DNA of 64,000 nt from Salinisphaera sp. G21_0 (GTDB lineage: Bacteria; Pseudomonadota; Gammaproteobacteria; Pseudomonadales; Endozoicomonadaceae), in NCBI RefSeq assembly GCF_017744115.1, contig NZ_JAGHQW010000022.1, positions 32,979-96,978 on the forward strand. Reading direction: 5' to 3'. Position 1 is the first letter of the stretch. Each line of letters begins with the position of its first letter. The notes beneath the pieces are model-generated. The model did no database searches. It had not been told where the DNA came from and saw nothing but the letters and a program-made list of their open reading frames with translations. Position numbers and translations under genes: made by a program. Shown here one piece after another: positions 53,774 to 63,075 of this stretch.

Positions 53774-54630
53774 TATTCGTGAAGCTCTCTGTGTCTAACC
53801 TGAACCCGATCCAGTTTACTGGTAAACAGGGTGCCCAGTGTTTTACCAATATAGACTGAGCGGTGCTGCCCTCCAGTGCAACCGATGGCAATCGTCATAT
53901 AACTGCGCTGGGCTGACTCAAAGCGCGGGAGCCATTTTTCGATAAAGGCACTGATATCATCCACCATTTCGATCACCAGGGGATCATCCTTCAGAAAGTC
54001 GATAACCGGCTGCTCCAGGCCTGTGTATTTTCTCAGGGATTCGTCCCAGAAAGGGTTGGGCAGGCAGCGCACATCGAAGATAAAGTCGGCATCTGAAGGA
54101 ATGCCGTTTTTAAAGCCAAACGATTGAAAAAGAACCGTCACACCGCTTTTCTGATCAGCGCAGAACTCCTGTTTGATCATGTCCCGCATCTGATGAACAG
54201 AGAGCGATGTGGTGTCGATTTTCAGGTCTGCCTCAATCAGCACCGGCCTCAGCAGCTTTTTTTCTAACGCGATGGCTTCTCTGAGCGACGTCTGGTCATT
54301 ACTGAGCGGGTGCTTTCTGCGTGTGGCGCTGTAACGGCTGACCAGCTTTTCGCTGTCGGTGTCCAGGTACAGTACCTGACAATGGATGCCTTTGTTCCGA
54401 AGGGACTTCAGCAGATCAGGAAAGTTATCCAGAGTTCCGGGCAGGTTTCTGATATCAATGCTGACGGCCATCCTGGGGGGCGTTGAATGATGGCCTTTCA
54501 GGGTATCCGGCAATTGGTTCAGCATACTGGCCGGAAGATTGTCGACACAATAAAAACCCTCATCCTCAAGGGTGTGCAGAGCTGAACTTTTTCCAGAACC
54601 GGAGCGCCCGCTGATGATGATAAGTTTCAT
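53773..54630 (-). CDS. rapZ: RNase adapter protein RapZ (YvcJ family)
   Basis: Nucleotide-binding protein; in enterics it guides RNase E to the small RNA GlmZ to control glucosamine-6-phosphate synthase. Walker A in IIISGRSGSGKSSALHTLEDEGFYCVDNLP, then FQSFGFKNGIPSDADFIFDVRCLPNPFW and the C-terminal IAIGCTGGQHRSVYI. 285 residues from ATG 54630, which has AAGGAACAGCT upstream and matches the family start MKLIIISGR; the open frame to 54792 is not coding. Part of the nitrogen-PTS cluster, but split from ptsN by a gene on the other strand. Confidence 0.95.
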   Translation of the reverse strand: MKLIIISGRSGSGKSSALHTLEDEGFYCVDNLPASMLNQLPDTLKGHHSTPPRMAVSIDIRNLPGTLDNFPDLLKSLRNKGIHCQVLYLDTDSEKLVSRYSATRRKHPLSNDQTSLREAIALEKKLLRPVLIEADLKIDTTSLSVHQMRDMIKQEFCADQKSGVTVLFQSFGFKNGIPSDADFIFDVRCLPNPFWDESLRKYTGLEQPVIDFLKDDPLVIEMVDDISAFIEKWLPRFESAQRSYMTIAIGCTGGQHRSVYIGKTLGTLFTSKLDRVQVRHRELHE

Positions 54631-55041
54631 AGCTGTTCCTTTATGCTTCTGAGCGTATAGGTATTGAAAGCTGACCCTTCCTCTATTAAAGCAACTTTTG
54701 ATCAAGAAGCCTACCGGATACCGTTGACCTGAGATGGAAAAAGCAAACCGATGGCAAAGATAGCCGGAGTTGCTGGAAATCCTGTTAATCAAAAGGTGTT
54801 TTATGGCTGACAGCGCCTGGTTGCGGGATTCTACCAGGGTACGGGATATAGGTCAGGCTATTGGTTTTTCCTGATTCTAATGAGTGCGGGAAACTCTGTT
54901 AGCGCTTCTGACAATGCTGTCATTCATTTAATGGGAGAATAATCCTAGAGTTTAAATCACAAGGAGATCAGTGAGAGAGGTTAATTAAATAATCGCTCTT
55001 AATTGTATGAAACAATCCTATCTTGTTAAAGGAGTAACGTC

Positions 55042-56448
55042 ATGGACGCACCACTGACTAAACCAGTATTACCCGCAATTACTTATCAACCATTAGTTGA
55101 AACTGCTAAAAATAAATTAGTTGAAACGACTGAACATCCATTAGCTGAAAAAACTTCTCAACCAGTTCCAGTTCCGGGTCCGCGTGAGAAAGATCGGGTA
55201 CCTGAGGATTTTGGCAGGTTCTATAACCGCATGGTAAGGCCACTGGAAAGAAAGTTTGAAGATGGTCAGCCAAAAAGAATAGATGTTGTTATTGGCGGTC
55301 GGAATAAAGCCGACGATAAACTGGCCAAAAGCCATATGGCTTACCTTCAGCGTAAGGCTGATGCTATGCAGGATATCAAACCGGCTATCGATCCTATTGT
55401 CCAGACAAAACTGGAAAGCCCTGAAGAAAGCGTCGTTCAAGAAAGTGACACCAGGCCCGAGGCTGATGTCATGCAGGACGGCACACCGGCTTTGGAACCT
55501 GTTCCCCAGACAAATACGGAAAGCTCTGAAGACAGTTCCTGTGGCTTCTTCAAAAAACTGAAGCACCGGGCAATTAAAGTTGTCAAGGCTGTTTACAAGT
55601 ATACTGGCCTGAAATTTATTGTTGATGCAATCAAAGGTAAGGATAAATCTGAAACGACTGCTGATACCGTCAAAAGCAAAGATGAATCTGAAGTGGTGGC
55701 TGAAGTTGACAAAAGCAAGCGTGAGCCTAAAGCTGTTGCTGATTCAGTCATAAGAGTGCTTGAATCTAAAATTGATATTGTTAAAGCCAGAGAGCTGGCC
55801 AGGCAGCCTGACAGGGCTAAAATGCTTGAGGATCTTAATTTAGTCAAAAGCGTACCTGAATCTAAAATTGATGTGGATAAAGCCAGAAAGCTGGCCATGC
55901 AGCCTGACAGGGCTAAGATGCTTGTGGATCTTAAGGTTGTACAACGCTTACGAGGTATTGTTGCACCGATTACACCACGTACCACAGAGAGTTCGCCTTG
56001 TTCCGGGCAGAATGGATACGATCTTTCCGGGCTTCACCGTGCGAGCACCATCTTTGCTGAAGAAAGAGATAAAAAAGCCCTGGAGAACATTGCTGAAATT
56101 GAAAAGAAACGAGCTGACGTTGAAGCCGGCAAATTAAAAGCCCGTGTTGACAGACGAAAAAGAGTTAAATTTTATAATAGAGCCGAAAGCGCTATGCCAA
56201 ACTATGGCAGAGCCGGGTTGAGCTACTACTTTACACGAGAACAAGCGTCTCCTGAAGCGAAGAAGGCTAAAGAGGCTAAGGACATCAAAATGTTAGAAGG
56301 TCATAAGCGACAGGATTCTCAAAATCCTGAGTTCGAAACCCCGATTGTTCCATCAACTGTTTTGCCCGTAGTCACTAAAAAAGACCCAAAGGCCGACAGG
56401 TATGCAGCAATTCGTGAGCTTGATAAAATAAACAGGGCTCAACTGTAA
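55042..56448 (+). CDS. Hypothetical Lys/Glu-rich protein inserted in the rpoN cluster
   Basis: Not recognised. 468 residues, highly charged, mostly predicted helical or disordered, no signal peptide. Contains internal repeats: two copies of an acidic unit (ADAMQDIKPAIDPIVQTKLESPEES and ADVMQDGTPALEPVPQTNTESSEDS) and two of SKIDIVKARELARQPDRAKML / SKIDVDKARKLAMQPDRAKML. A basic-hydrophobic patch GFFKKLKHRAIKVVKAVYKYTGLKFIVDAI lies near residue 170. AGGAG precedes ATG, and a strong terminator follows. It lies opposite to and between ptsN and rapZ, genes that adjoin in related bacteria, so it looks acquired. An effector-like role is possible, unproven. Confidence 0.65.
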   Translation: MDAPLTKPVLPAITYQPLVETAKNKLVETTEHPLAEKTSQPVPVPGPREKDRVPEDFGRFYNRMVRPLERKFEDGQPKRIDVVIGGRNKADDKLAKSHMAYLQRKADAMQDIKPAIDPIVQTKLESPEESVVQESDTRPEADVMQDGTPALEPVPQTNTESSEDSSCGFFKKLKHRAIKVVKAVYKYTGLKFIVDAIKGKDKSETTADTVKSKDESEVVAEVDKSKREPKAVADSVIRVLESKIDIVKARELARQPDRAKMLEDLNLVKSVPESKIDVDKARKLAMQPDRAKMLVDLKVVQRLRGIVAPITPRTTESSPCSGQNGYDLSGLHRASTIFAEERDKKALENIAEIEKKRADVEAGKLKARVDRRKRVKFYNRAESAMPNYGRAGLSYYFTREQASPEAKKAKEAKDIKMLEGHKRQDSQNPEFETPIVPSTVLPVVTKKDPKADRYAAIRELDKINRAQL

Positions 56449-56545
56449 TTGGGGAAACCCCTGTAAGCAGCAATGCATTTTGTCTGGGACTCAAAGAAGT
56501 GTGTTAACAACAAAAGATAAGAGCATTGTGATAAGTAAACCTTTC

Positions 56546-56577
56546 AGGCCATCATTACCTATGATGGCCTTTTTTTG
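56546..56577 (+). terminator. Rho-independent terminator
   Basis: 10-bp perfect stem AGGCCATCAT/ATGATGGCCT with a 5-base loop, followed by a run of T (56570-56576). It ends the 55042-56448 gene just before the convergent end of ptsN. Confidence 0.9.
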
Positions 56578-56582
56578 TCACT

Positions 56583-57029
56583 TTATTCACTCATCGTACG
56601 ATAGAGCATTGTCGTATTGGTAGCCGAACGTATTTTCTGAAGGGTCAGGGCAGAATGGAATCGCCCGGCCAGTGCCCTTAAAATTTCAAGATGTTCCTGG
56701 TTTTCGCCTTCTGGGACGATCAACGCGAATACCAGATCAACGGGCTCACGGTCCACCGCATCAAAATCAACCGGTTCCGCCAGTCGTATAAAAAGACCGA
56801 TAGGCTCCGGGCAGGCTTTACAGCGACAGTGGGGAATAGCCACGCCATCACCCAGTCCGGTGGTGCCAAGGCGCTCCCGGGCAACCAGTGCTTCAAACAG
56901 TTCTTTGGCATTGATTTCGGGGGCTTCGTTGCTGATGCGTTCAGCGATAAATTCCAGGATTTTCTTTTTGCTGGCCCCGTGCACCCCATCAAGGGTGCGC
57001 TCGGGGGTTAGGATGCGATGAATAATCAT
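56583..57029 (-). CDS. ptsN: Nitrogen-PTS EIIA component
   Basis: EIIA-Ntr, the output protein of the nitrogen phosphotransferase system, which controls K+ transport and other targets by its phospho-state. Phospho-His in TGLGDGVAIPHCRCKACPEP (near residue 68), C-terminal LVFALIVPEGENQEHLEILRALAGRF. About 148 residues from ATG 57029 (MIIHRILTPERTLDGV); a TTG at 57047 is open too. No clear ribosome site, so translation may be coupled to hpf upstream (28 bases away). Confidence 0.95.
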   Translation of the reverse strand: MIIHRILTPERTLDGVHGASKKKILEFIAERISNEAPEINAKELFEALVARERLGTTGLGDGVAIPHCRCKACPEPIGLFIRLAEPVDFDAVDREPVDLVFALIVPEGENQEHLEILRALAGRFHSALTLQKIRSATNTTMLYRTMSE

Positions 57030-57056
57030 GCTGAATAAGAATGGCAACCTGATAAA

Positions 57057-57371
57057 TCAAAGGGCATGGCCACTGGCACCCTGTTGCCTGTCCAGGGCTT
57101 TCTCTTTTCGCTTAACCAGCTGCCGATCCAACTTGTCCGAGAGCAGGTCAATGGCTGCGTACATGTCTTCGTGCTCGGCGGTGGCATTAATCTCGGCCCC
57201 GCGGGTATGCAAAACGGCTTCTGCTTTCTGCACCAGCTTTTCGACGCTCAGGGTCACCTGTACATTGGTGATATGGTCAAAATGTGAACCAAGACGCTCC
57301 AGTCTTTTGATCACATAGTCGTGCAGAGCTTCTGTTACCTCGACATGATGCCCACTGATGTTGACTTGCAT
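57057..57371 (-). CDS. hpf: Ribosome hibernation-promoting factor (short form)
   Basis: Binds the 30S decoding region in slow-growing cells and helps form 100S ribosomes. MQVNISGHHVEVTEALHDYVIKRLERLGSHFDHITNVQVTLSVEK is the family beta-alpha-beta fold; ATAEHEDMYAAIDLLSDKLDRQL is the second conserved stretch. 104 residues marks the short HPF type. GGAG lies about 8 bases before ATG. Between rpoN and ptsN as in other gammaproteobacteria. Confidence 0.95.
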   Translation of the reverse strand: MQVNISGHHVEVTEALHDYVIKRLERLGSHFDHITNVQVTLSVEKLVQKAEAVLHTRGAEINATAEHEDMYAAIDLLSDKLDRQLVKRKEKALDRQQGASGHAL

Positions 57372-57508
57372 GTAACGCTCTCCTGAATCCCATTATCCAG
57401 ATAATCACCAGTCCGCGGGATTTTTCGTACTGGCTGAATTCGATTCTATCACTGTCGGTGCAGCTTGGAATGCCCTGAGACAAAAAAAACTGCTTTTTGA
57501 ACGGTGTA

Positions 57509-58972
57509 TCAACGCACTAACTGCTTACGCTCATTGGATGGCGGAATATTCATGGACTCACGGTATTTGGCAATGGTGCGTCGGGCGACCTTGATGCCCT
57601 GATCCCCCAGAATAGCCGCAATTTTATTGTCACTGAGGGGTTTGCGCGGTGTCTCTTCAGCGATGAGTTTGCGGATATGGGCCCGAATGGCCGTGGAGGA
57701 ACACTCCCCCCCTTCCGTAGTGCTGACATGGCTGGAAAAAAAGTACTTCAGCTCGTAAACACCCCGGGGGGTATGCATGTACTTCTGAGTAGTTACCCGG
57801 GATATCGTCGACTCATGCATACCCACCGCCTCGGCAATATCCGCCAGCACCAGGGGTTTCATGGCTTCATCCCCTTTTTCCAGAAACTCCTGCTGATAGG
57901 CAATAATCTGACTCGCCACTTTCATCAATGTTTCATTGCGGCTTTGCAGGTTTTTCAAAAACCAGCGGGCTTCCTGCAGATGGTTCTTCATGAACACATT
58001 GTCGCGGCTGTTATTGGCTCTCTTAACCATCGACGCATAATTATTGTTAATGCGCAGTTTGGGCAGGGCGTCGGAGTTCAGTTCCACCGTCCAGCGCTCT
58101 TTTATTTTCCGGACGGATATATCCGGAACCACATATTCGGCTTCCGTCTGATCAATGGTGCTGCCGGGTTTTGGGTGGAAGCTCTGAATCAGGCTGAGGG
58201 CTTCTCGCAGCTGGTCTTCTTTCAGTTTGGCATGACGCATGATGCGGGCATAATCACGGGTGCCAAGGGGCTCAAGGTAACGGGTGAGCAGTTTTTCCGC
58301 ATTGTTGAAATGGGGTGTTGAGGGCGGCAGCTGACGAAGCTGAACCAACAGACATTCTTTAAGGTCAACACTGCCACAACCCACCGGATCGAATTGTTGC
58401 ACCCGGTGTTGCAGCACATGGATCTCTTCAATCTCCAGATCGTCCAGTTGGGATTGAAGAGAGACAAACAGGTCATCCAGCGTGCAGGTTAAATAACCAT
58501 CCGGATTAACCGCTTCGATGATCGCCAGACCAATCAGCCGGTCCCGGTCGCTCATGGGTACCATATCCAGTTGCCATTCCAGGTGATCCTGAAGTGACTC
58601 CACGGCGGAGGACCTGGCCAGGGGGTCATAATCATCATCACCGCTGCTGGCGGGCAGGCTGGAATACACGTCGTCCCAGGCGGAATCCACGGGCAGTTCA
58701 TTGGGAATGCTGTCTGACCATTCCGCCATCTCCTGAGGCTCAGGTTCTGAGGCTGCTTCGCTCAGATCAACGAGTTCTTCCTGTCCTTCACTGCTGGCGG
58801 CGGTGTCCTCTGTCTGGCTATCCTCGGACTCCAGCATGGGGTTGGACTCCAGGGCCTCCTGAATCTCCTGCTGAAGATCCAGGGTCGATAGCTGTAGCAG
58901 CCGGATGGCCTGTTGCAGCTGCGGCGTCATGGTCAACTGCTGGCCCATCTTGAGCTGTAAGGAAGGCTTCAT
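57509..58972 (-). CDS. rpoN: RNA polymerase sigma-54 factor
   Basis: Sigma factor for promoters of the GG-N10-GC type, active only with an enhancer-binding protein such as NtrC. Region [38 protein letters not shown]. An acidic region II (45-120) precedes the core-binding domain ([25 protein letters not shown] stretch). The DNA-binding end includes the RpoN box [21 protein letters not shown]. 487 residues from ATG 58972; TTG 58978 is also open. It heads the hpf-ptsN-rapZ-ptsO cluster. The ntrBC promoter at 2.5 kb is a likely target. Confidence 0.97.
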   Translation of the reverse strand: MKPSLQLKMGQQLTMTPQLQQAIRLLQLSTLDLQQEIQEALESNPMLESEDSQTEDTAASSEGQEELVDLSEAASEPEPQEMAEWSDSIPNELPVDSAWDDVYSSLPASSGDDDYDPLARSSAVESLQDHLEWQLDMVPMSDRDRLIGLAIIEAVNPDGYLTCTLDDLFVSLQSQLDDLEIEEIHVLQHRVQQFDPVGCGSVDLKECLLVQLRQLPPSTPHFNNAEKLLTRYLEPLGTRDYARIMRHAKLKEDQLREALSLIQSFHPKPGSTIDQTEAEYVVPDISVRKIKERWTVELNSDALPKLRINNNYASMVKRANNSRDNVFMKNHLQEARWFLKNLQSRNETLMKVASQIIAYQQEFLEKGDEAMKPLVLADIAEAVGMHESTISRVTTQKYMHTPRGVYELKYFFSSHVSTTEGGECSSTAIRAHIRKLIAEETPRKPLSDNKIAAILGDQGIKVARRTIAKYRESMNIPPSNERKQLVR

Positions 58973-59207
58973 AGGCAACCGTATACCTTTACTTCGTTGT
59001 CCGGGGAGGCTGCAGAGGCTTACTCTCCATGTGCGGCTGATTATAAACCCATAGACGTTTCTGAAACCATAGCTTTAGCAAAAAATGTGCAAAGATTGAA
59101 TACGATGAAATTACGTGTGTTTTTGTGTGGGTTATAAGCGCTTTCCGCCGTTAAGGTTCGGTCATAACGACTGTCAGAACGGCTAAAAAAAACTACCCGA
59201 TCATTAT

Positions 59208-59221
59208 TTGACATTGGTCAT
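59208..59221. promoter_or_regulatory. Possible FNR-like site before dcuC
   Basis: TTGACATTGGTCAT is a partial dyad resembling the FNR pattern TTGAT-N4-ATCAA, 60 bases upstream of the DcuC-like gene, whose E. coli counterpart is FNR-controlled. Matches are imperfect on both halves. Otherwise the 300-base gap between rpoN and dcuC shows nothing firm. Confidence 0.25.
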
Positions 59222-59280
59222 TTACAACCAATAGTGCAAGAAATAACCTGCGCGAAATTTAGCCATTTTCAGGATTCCCT

Positions 59281-60654
59281 GTGGATATACTCATCGTCAT
59301 ACCCGTGGTTGCACTGGTTATATACGCCATCGTGAAGAACTACAGTGCATCGGCCTCACTGGCTATTGCCGGTATTGTACTGCTAAGTGCCGCCGCGTTG
59401 ATGGGGATAAAAGATATTCTGCCAGAGGCCAAGGCCACCGGTTTTACCCCCTTTGACCTGTTTCAACTGATGAACTCGGTATTCAGCTTCCGCATGGCCA
59501 GCCTAGGTCTGACCATCATGGCCTGTGGTGGTTTTGCCAGCTACATGTCCCATATTGGTGCCTCAGAAGCGCTGGTTCGACTGGCCGTTAAGCCCATCAG
59601 CCGTTTTCGCTCACCTTATATGGTACTGGCGCTGTGTTACCTGCTCAGTGTTGTGCTGCAAATGTTCGTCACCTCGGCAACGGGTCTTGGCCTGCTGTTG
59701 ATGGTGACGTTGTATCCGGTGCTGAGAAATATCGGTTTAAGCCCGGCTTCAGCGGTTGCTGTGATCGCTTCTCCGGCGGCGTTTGAAATCGGTGTTACCC
59801 AGGTGAATGCCAACTTTGCCGCCAGCCAGTCCGGACTGGAAATTACTGAATACTTCCTGGATTATCAGGCCTGGATCACCGTCCCCATGGCGCTGGTGGC
59901 AGCGGCCCTGCACTTTGTCTGGCAGCGTCGGTGCGACCTGAAAGATGGCTATATGGTTGCCGAGCATGTGGGTGAAGGCATCGAACACACAGACGGTGAC
60001 AAGAAAGACCCGGCCCCGGCATTCTATGCGCTGCTGCCCATGATTCCTTTCTTCCTGTTGTTGATCTTTTCCAAAATGATGGTGTCGTCCATCAAAATGA
60101 ACCTGGTCATGGCCATGCTGATCAGCGTATTTGCCGGCATGTTCTGTGAAGTGATCCGTACCCGGAAAATGCAACAGTCCCTTGATGGCTTTGATCAATT
60201 CCTCAATGGCATGGGTGCTGTTTTTGGTCCGGTGGTCGGCCTGATTATCGGTGCTGAAATTTTTGCCACAGGGTTAAAACATATTGGTGCCATTGACTCC
60301 CTGCTCGGTTCTGCCCAGGGGCTGGGTATCGGAGCTGCCGGTATGACGCTGTTTATGGCCACGCTGATTGCCGTTGCGGCCATTATGATGGGCTCTGGCA
60401 ATGCGGCCTTCCTGTCCTTTGCCACCCTGGCACCAGAGGTTGCCAAAAGCTTTGGTGTGCCTGCGGTGGCCATGCTGCTGCCCATGAACTTTGCTGCTTC
60501 CATGGGGCGTTCCATGTCCCCCATCTCGGCGGTCATTATTGCCTGTGCCGGTATTGCCAAAATCTCACCGTTTGAAGTGGTGAGAAGAACCTCGGTGCCG
60601 ATGATTGGTGCGTTTGTGGTGGGTATGGCGCTGCATCTGATTTTGTTTGTGTGA
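59281..60654 (+). CDS. dcuC: C4-dicarboxylate carrier, DcuC family
   Basis: Inner-membrane transporter of the DcuC type, moving succinate, fumarate or related acids, classically in anaerobic growth. About 12 hydrophobic segments; family stretches FRMASLGLTIMACGGFASYMSHIGASEALVRLAVKP, FVTSATGLGLLLMVTLYPVL, AFEIGVTQVNANFAA and GSGNAAFLSFATLAPEVA, MNFAASMGRSMSPISAV. 457 residues, close to E. coli DcuC. Starts with GTG 59281, AGGA 8 bases upstream. Single gene with its own terminator. Exact substrate not certain. Confidence 0.9.
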   Translation: MDILIVIPVVALVIYAIVKNYSASASLAIAGIVLLSAAALMGIKDILPEAKATGFTPFDLFQLMNSVFSFRMASLGLTIMACGGFASYMSHIGASEALVRLAVKPISRFRSPYMVLALCYLLSVVLQMFVTSATGLGLLLMVTLYPVLRNIGLSPASAVAVIASPAAFEIGVTQVNANFAASQSGLEITEYFLDYQAWITVPMALVAAALHFVWQRRCDLKDGYMVAEHVGEGIEHTDGDKKDPAPAFYALLPMIPFFLLLIFSKMMVSSIKMNLVMAMLISVFAGMFCEVIRTRKMQQSLDGFDQFLNGMGAVFGPVVGLIIGAEIFATGLKHIGAIDSLLGSAQGLGIGAAGMTLFMATLIAVAAIMMGSGNAAFLSFATLAPEVAKSFGVPAVAMLLPMNFAASMGRSMSPISAVIIACAGIAKISPFEVVRRTSVPMIGAFVVGMALHLILFV

Positions 60655-60662
60655 TTTTTTCT

Positions 60663-60687
60663 CCCCCGCCTGGCGGGGGCGTTTTTT
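60663..60687 (+). terminator. Terminator of dcuC
   Basis: Stem CCCCCGC/GCGGGGG with a 3-base loop followed by six T, starting 9 bases past the stop. Confidence 0.92.
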
Positions 60688-61082
60688 AATAGAAAGAACA
60701 ACGTTTCCACTTCCAGATCAGAATATAAGTAGTTAACCAAATGAAATCATACTTTCTGACTAAGTGATCAGTAACTCTCGGCAACTGATCCTGCGTTGCT
60801 CTAGTTCAGGAAAGCCCTAATACCCGAACATCCCGCTCAGTGCAGCATGGGTATCAACGCTTTTCCGCACTGGGTTGTCTCAAAAGCCGCAGTGACTTGG
60901 TAGATAAAAAGTGGGTGTCTTTTTCTTTTCTTTCTCTGTGTTCTTAAAAATTGTCCTTGACTTAATTCAAGAATCAAGATCTGAACCCTATCCTTACCCA
61001 CAAATTCAATCATCAATGACAAATTTATGGGTACCCTTTTCTCTTTTACTGTAATCGCTTGAGGTTTAGTGGTGGGAGGTTG

Positions 61083-61370
61083 TCAAGAGTCTGGCTTCAC
61101 CTCCACCAAAGAACCAGAAAGATACTTATGAATAATACTGGAAACCAATGTCTGATAAGGGATGCCTTCACGCAGAGCCCGGGACTGGATGGCCAGTAAA
61201 TCACGGTGGGAGATACGGATGTTGATGCGCTTATCCTTTTTAAAAGTCTCTGCAGCAACACTCTCCAGCTCTGCTTTGCGTTTCGGGGTCAACGTGGACT
61301 GATAGTCACCTGCTTCCAGAGCATCAAGTAGTGACTGTTCCTCTTGATCCAACGTATTTTTTTTGGTCAT
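61083..61370 (-). CDS. CopG/BrnA-like antitoxin
   Basis: 95 residues. The C-terminal half (KKDKRINIRISHRDLLAIQSRALREGIPYQTLVSSIIHKYLSG) is a ribbon-helix-helix antitoxin motif. The acidic N-terminal half (DQEEQSLLDALEAGDYQ) would cover the toxin. ATG overlaps the stop of the upstream toxin gene by 4 bases. Second toxin-antitoxin-like pair of the window, unrelated in sequence detail to the 38.5 kb pair. Confidence 0.78.
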   Translation of the reverse strand: MTKKNTLDQEEQSLLDALEAGDYQSTLTPKRKAELESVAAETFKKDKRINIRISHRDLLAIQSRALREGIPYQTLVSSIIHKYLSGSLVEVKPDS

Positions 61371-61645
61371 GAATCACCCTCCAGATAATCTCGGGTAAAC
61401 TTTCGGCTCGGTATCAGGGTCTTCAGGAAGACCTCCTTTTCACTTTCGACGTAGGGCACCAGCCAGGCATAGCCCATCACGTTAACAACAAACACCCGCT
61501 GGTGCGGGTAGTCAACAACGTTAGGATGGGCAATATCATCCAGAAGGTCGCCGTTTTGAATATGAAAGATAATTTCTTCAAAGGATTTACCGCGCTGATC
61601 AATCAGCTGCTGGTTCTTCTTGGCGTCCCAGTTAAAGCTTTTCAT
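61367..61645 (-). CDS. BrnT-like toxin
   Basis: 92 residues. Start MKSFNWDAKKNQQLIDQRGKSFEEIIFHIQNGDLLDDIAHPN follows the BrnT pattern (F-x-W-D-x-x-K-N ... G-x-S-F-E-E). Middle QRVFVVNVMGYAWLVPYVES, end FLKTLIPSRKFTRDYL. It lacks the Arg-rich C-terminus of classical BrnT (RxISxRxAxxxE), so it may be a sister family. Coupled to the CopG-like gene downstream. Confidence 0.72.
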   Translation of the reverse strand: MKSFNWDAKKNQQLIDQRGKSFEEIIFHIQNGDLLDDIAHPNVVDYPHQRVFVVNVMGYAWLVPYVESEKEVFLKTLIPSRKFTRDYLEGDS

Positions 61646-61784
61646 AGGGCCAGTATAGTGATTGTGTGCACTTTGTCATCAAATATTATCAAATAGTCCC
61701 GTACTCAATACATCATCAACCGTGTCCTAAATACCGCCCAGGCAATAAACACAGAGCAAAAAGTAGAGCAAAATTATGCAACGT

Positions 61785-61905
61785 CAAGAATCAAGACCTG
61801 ACCCTGATTTTCTGATTTTTCTGATAAGAAGAACTATTTACACAATGAAAGACCTGACCCTGATTTTCTGATTTTTTGACCCTGATTTTTCTGATTTTTG
61901 TCGTG
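61785..61905. repeat. AAGACCTGACCCTGATTTTC repeats, left of the intron
   Basis: The unit occurs at about 61793 and 61850, with partial copies between (TTTGACCCTGATTTTTCTGA). More copies lie at about 62595 and 62638, on the other side of the group II intron, and degenerate copies at about 60969 and 12890 share TCAAGAATCAAGA. Origin unknown. Confidence 0.75.
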
Positions 61906-61938
61906 AGCGATGAGGAAAAGTCAGGCTCGACCTGGCAT

Positions 61939-62547
61939 GTGTGGTACAGAGAGATGAGTAAACCCGAACCACTGTTGAGGCGTCGTAAGAGACTCTTCTG
62001 ACATCAAAACCGGGGGCCGCACAATCTCCCGGGATAAATCTGCAAGTGAATTCCGAATGCTGTGCAGGTGGTGTCCGGCGTATAGGTGGCATGAATCTGT
62101 ACTGGGCTCTTCTATGGAACTGCGGGAACCAGTCGCGTGGATGCTAAGGGAGACTCCCAAGTGGCTAAAACCATAAGGGATTGAGTACCGATGCCATGTA
62201 CTGGGGCGGAGCTGCTCGTAGTAGTGACGAAGCCTCTGTAATGGAGGTGGAGCAAAGGGGCAGCGTCGGGTGGTTTTCAATAAGGATCAACGGAATTATT
62301 GGGATCTTGTCTGGATGCCTGTTTTAAGGTGTAGCCAGCAACCTGTTAGACCGGAGGAATTCTTGGTGAAAACAGAGTTACTTTCATATGGGATCAATGT
62401 GGTACGTTGCCCTGCAAGGTTGCAAGCTTCCTATCAAATTGATTCATGATTATGGAATTGACTTACCCGATGGGAGCGGTATGAATCGAGAGGTTCACGT
62501 ACCGTTCTGCGAGGGGCTGGCGGGGAAGTTCCGCCGGTCTACTCTCC
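61939..62547 (+). mobile_element. ORF-less group II intron (ribozyme only)
   Basis: A 5' end GTGTGGTACAGAGAG, then typical domain I strings (GTAGTGACGAAGCC, GGAGCAAAGGGGCAGCG), and a clear domain V at 62474-62507: 34 bases, GAGC...GTTC closure, AGC triad and a GAGA tetraloop. A domain VI-like stem follows (GGCTGGCGGGG/TTCCGCCGGTC). The region between domains, where the reverse-transcriptase ORF normally lies, holds under 200 bases and no coding frame, so the intron is deleted for its protein and could move only with help in trans. Ends are approximate. Confidence 0.8.
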
Positions 62548-62589
62548 AAATATCTTTTCTTATTAGTATAAACAACAGCTGTCATTCAT

Positions 62590-62665
62590 AATTAAAGACC
62601 TGACCCTGATTTTCTTTTCATGATTTTCTTCATAATTAAAGACCTGACCCTGATTTTCTTAGTTG
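62590..62665. repeat. AAGACCTGACCCTGATTTTC repeats, right of the intron
   Basis: Two copies of ATAATTAAAGACCTGACCCT followed by GATTTTCTT, about 46 bases apart. Between here and 63075 the sequence is AT-rich with no supported gene. Confidence 0.75.
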
Positions 62666-63075
62666 CTTGATTTTTTGGGCGGTTGATGGGGCTGGTTTCC
62701 GGTGGTGCAAAATGAAAGAACCTGGCTAAGGTATCAACGACGATGTGACTTTTTCTACCATTAAAGAAAAAAACATAGTCTTGAACATTTTACGTCACTA
62801 CATAGACGAATTAGAAAATATAATTATCACTGTCAGAAATAAGATAGAGTGATTAAAAGCTTTTTTCGCTAATGTCCATTGGTCTTACAATCATTCAAAT
62901 ATATACCACCATTCATTTATAAAAATAACACGACGACTGCAACACGTACCCTTAAATAAAAAAAATGAATCGTGAACTTTTACGAAACCGCATGTTCGAA
63001 TAAGAGAGTGCACGGTAATTTTTTGTGCACAGTTCTAATGTACTGTTATGCAATACAACATCAAGAGCCCTGTTT

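Noticed and set aside
61838..62280. Antisense frames of 84 and 119 codons over the intron
   Set aside because: They read the complement of group II intron RNA structure and have no protein features.
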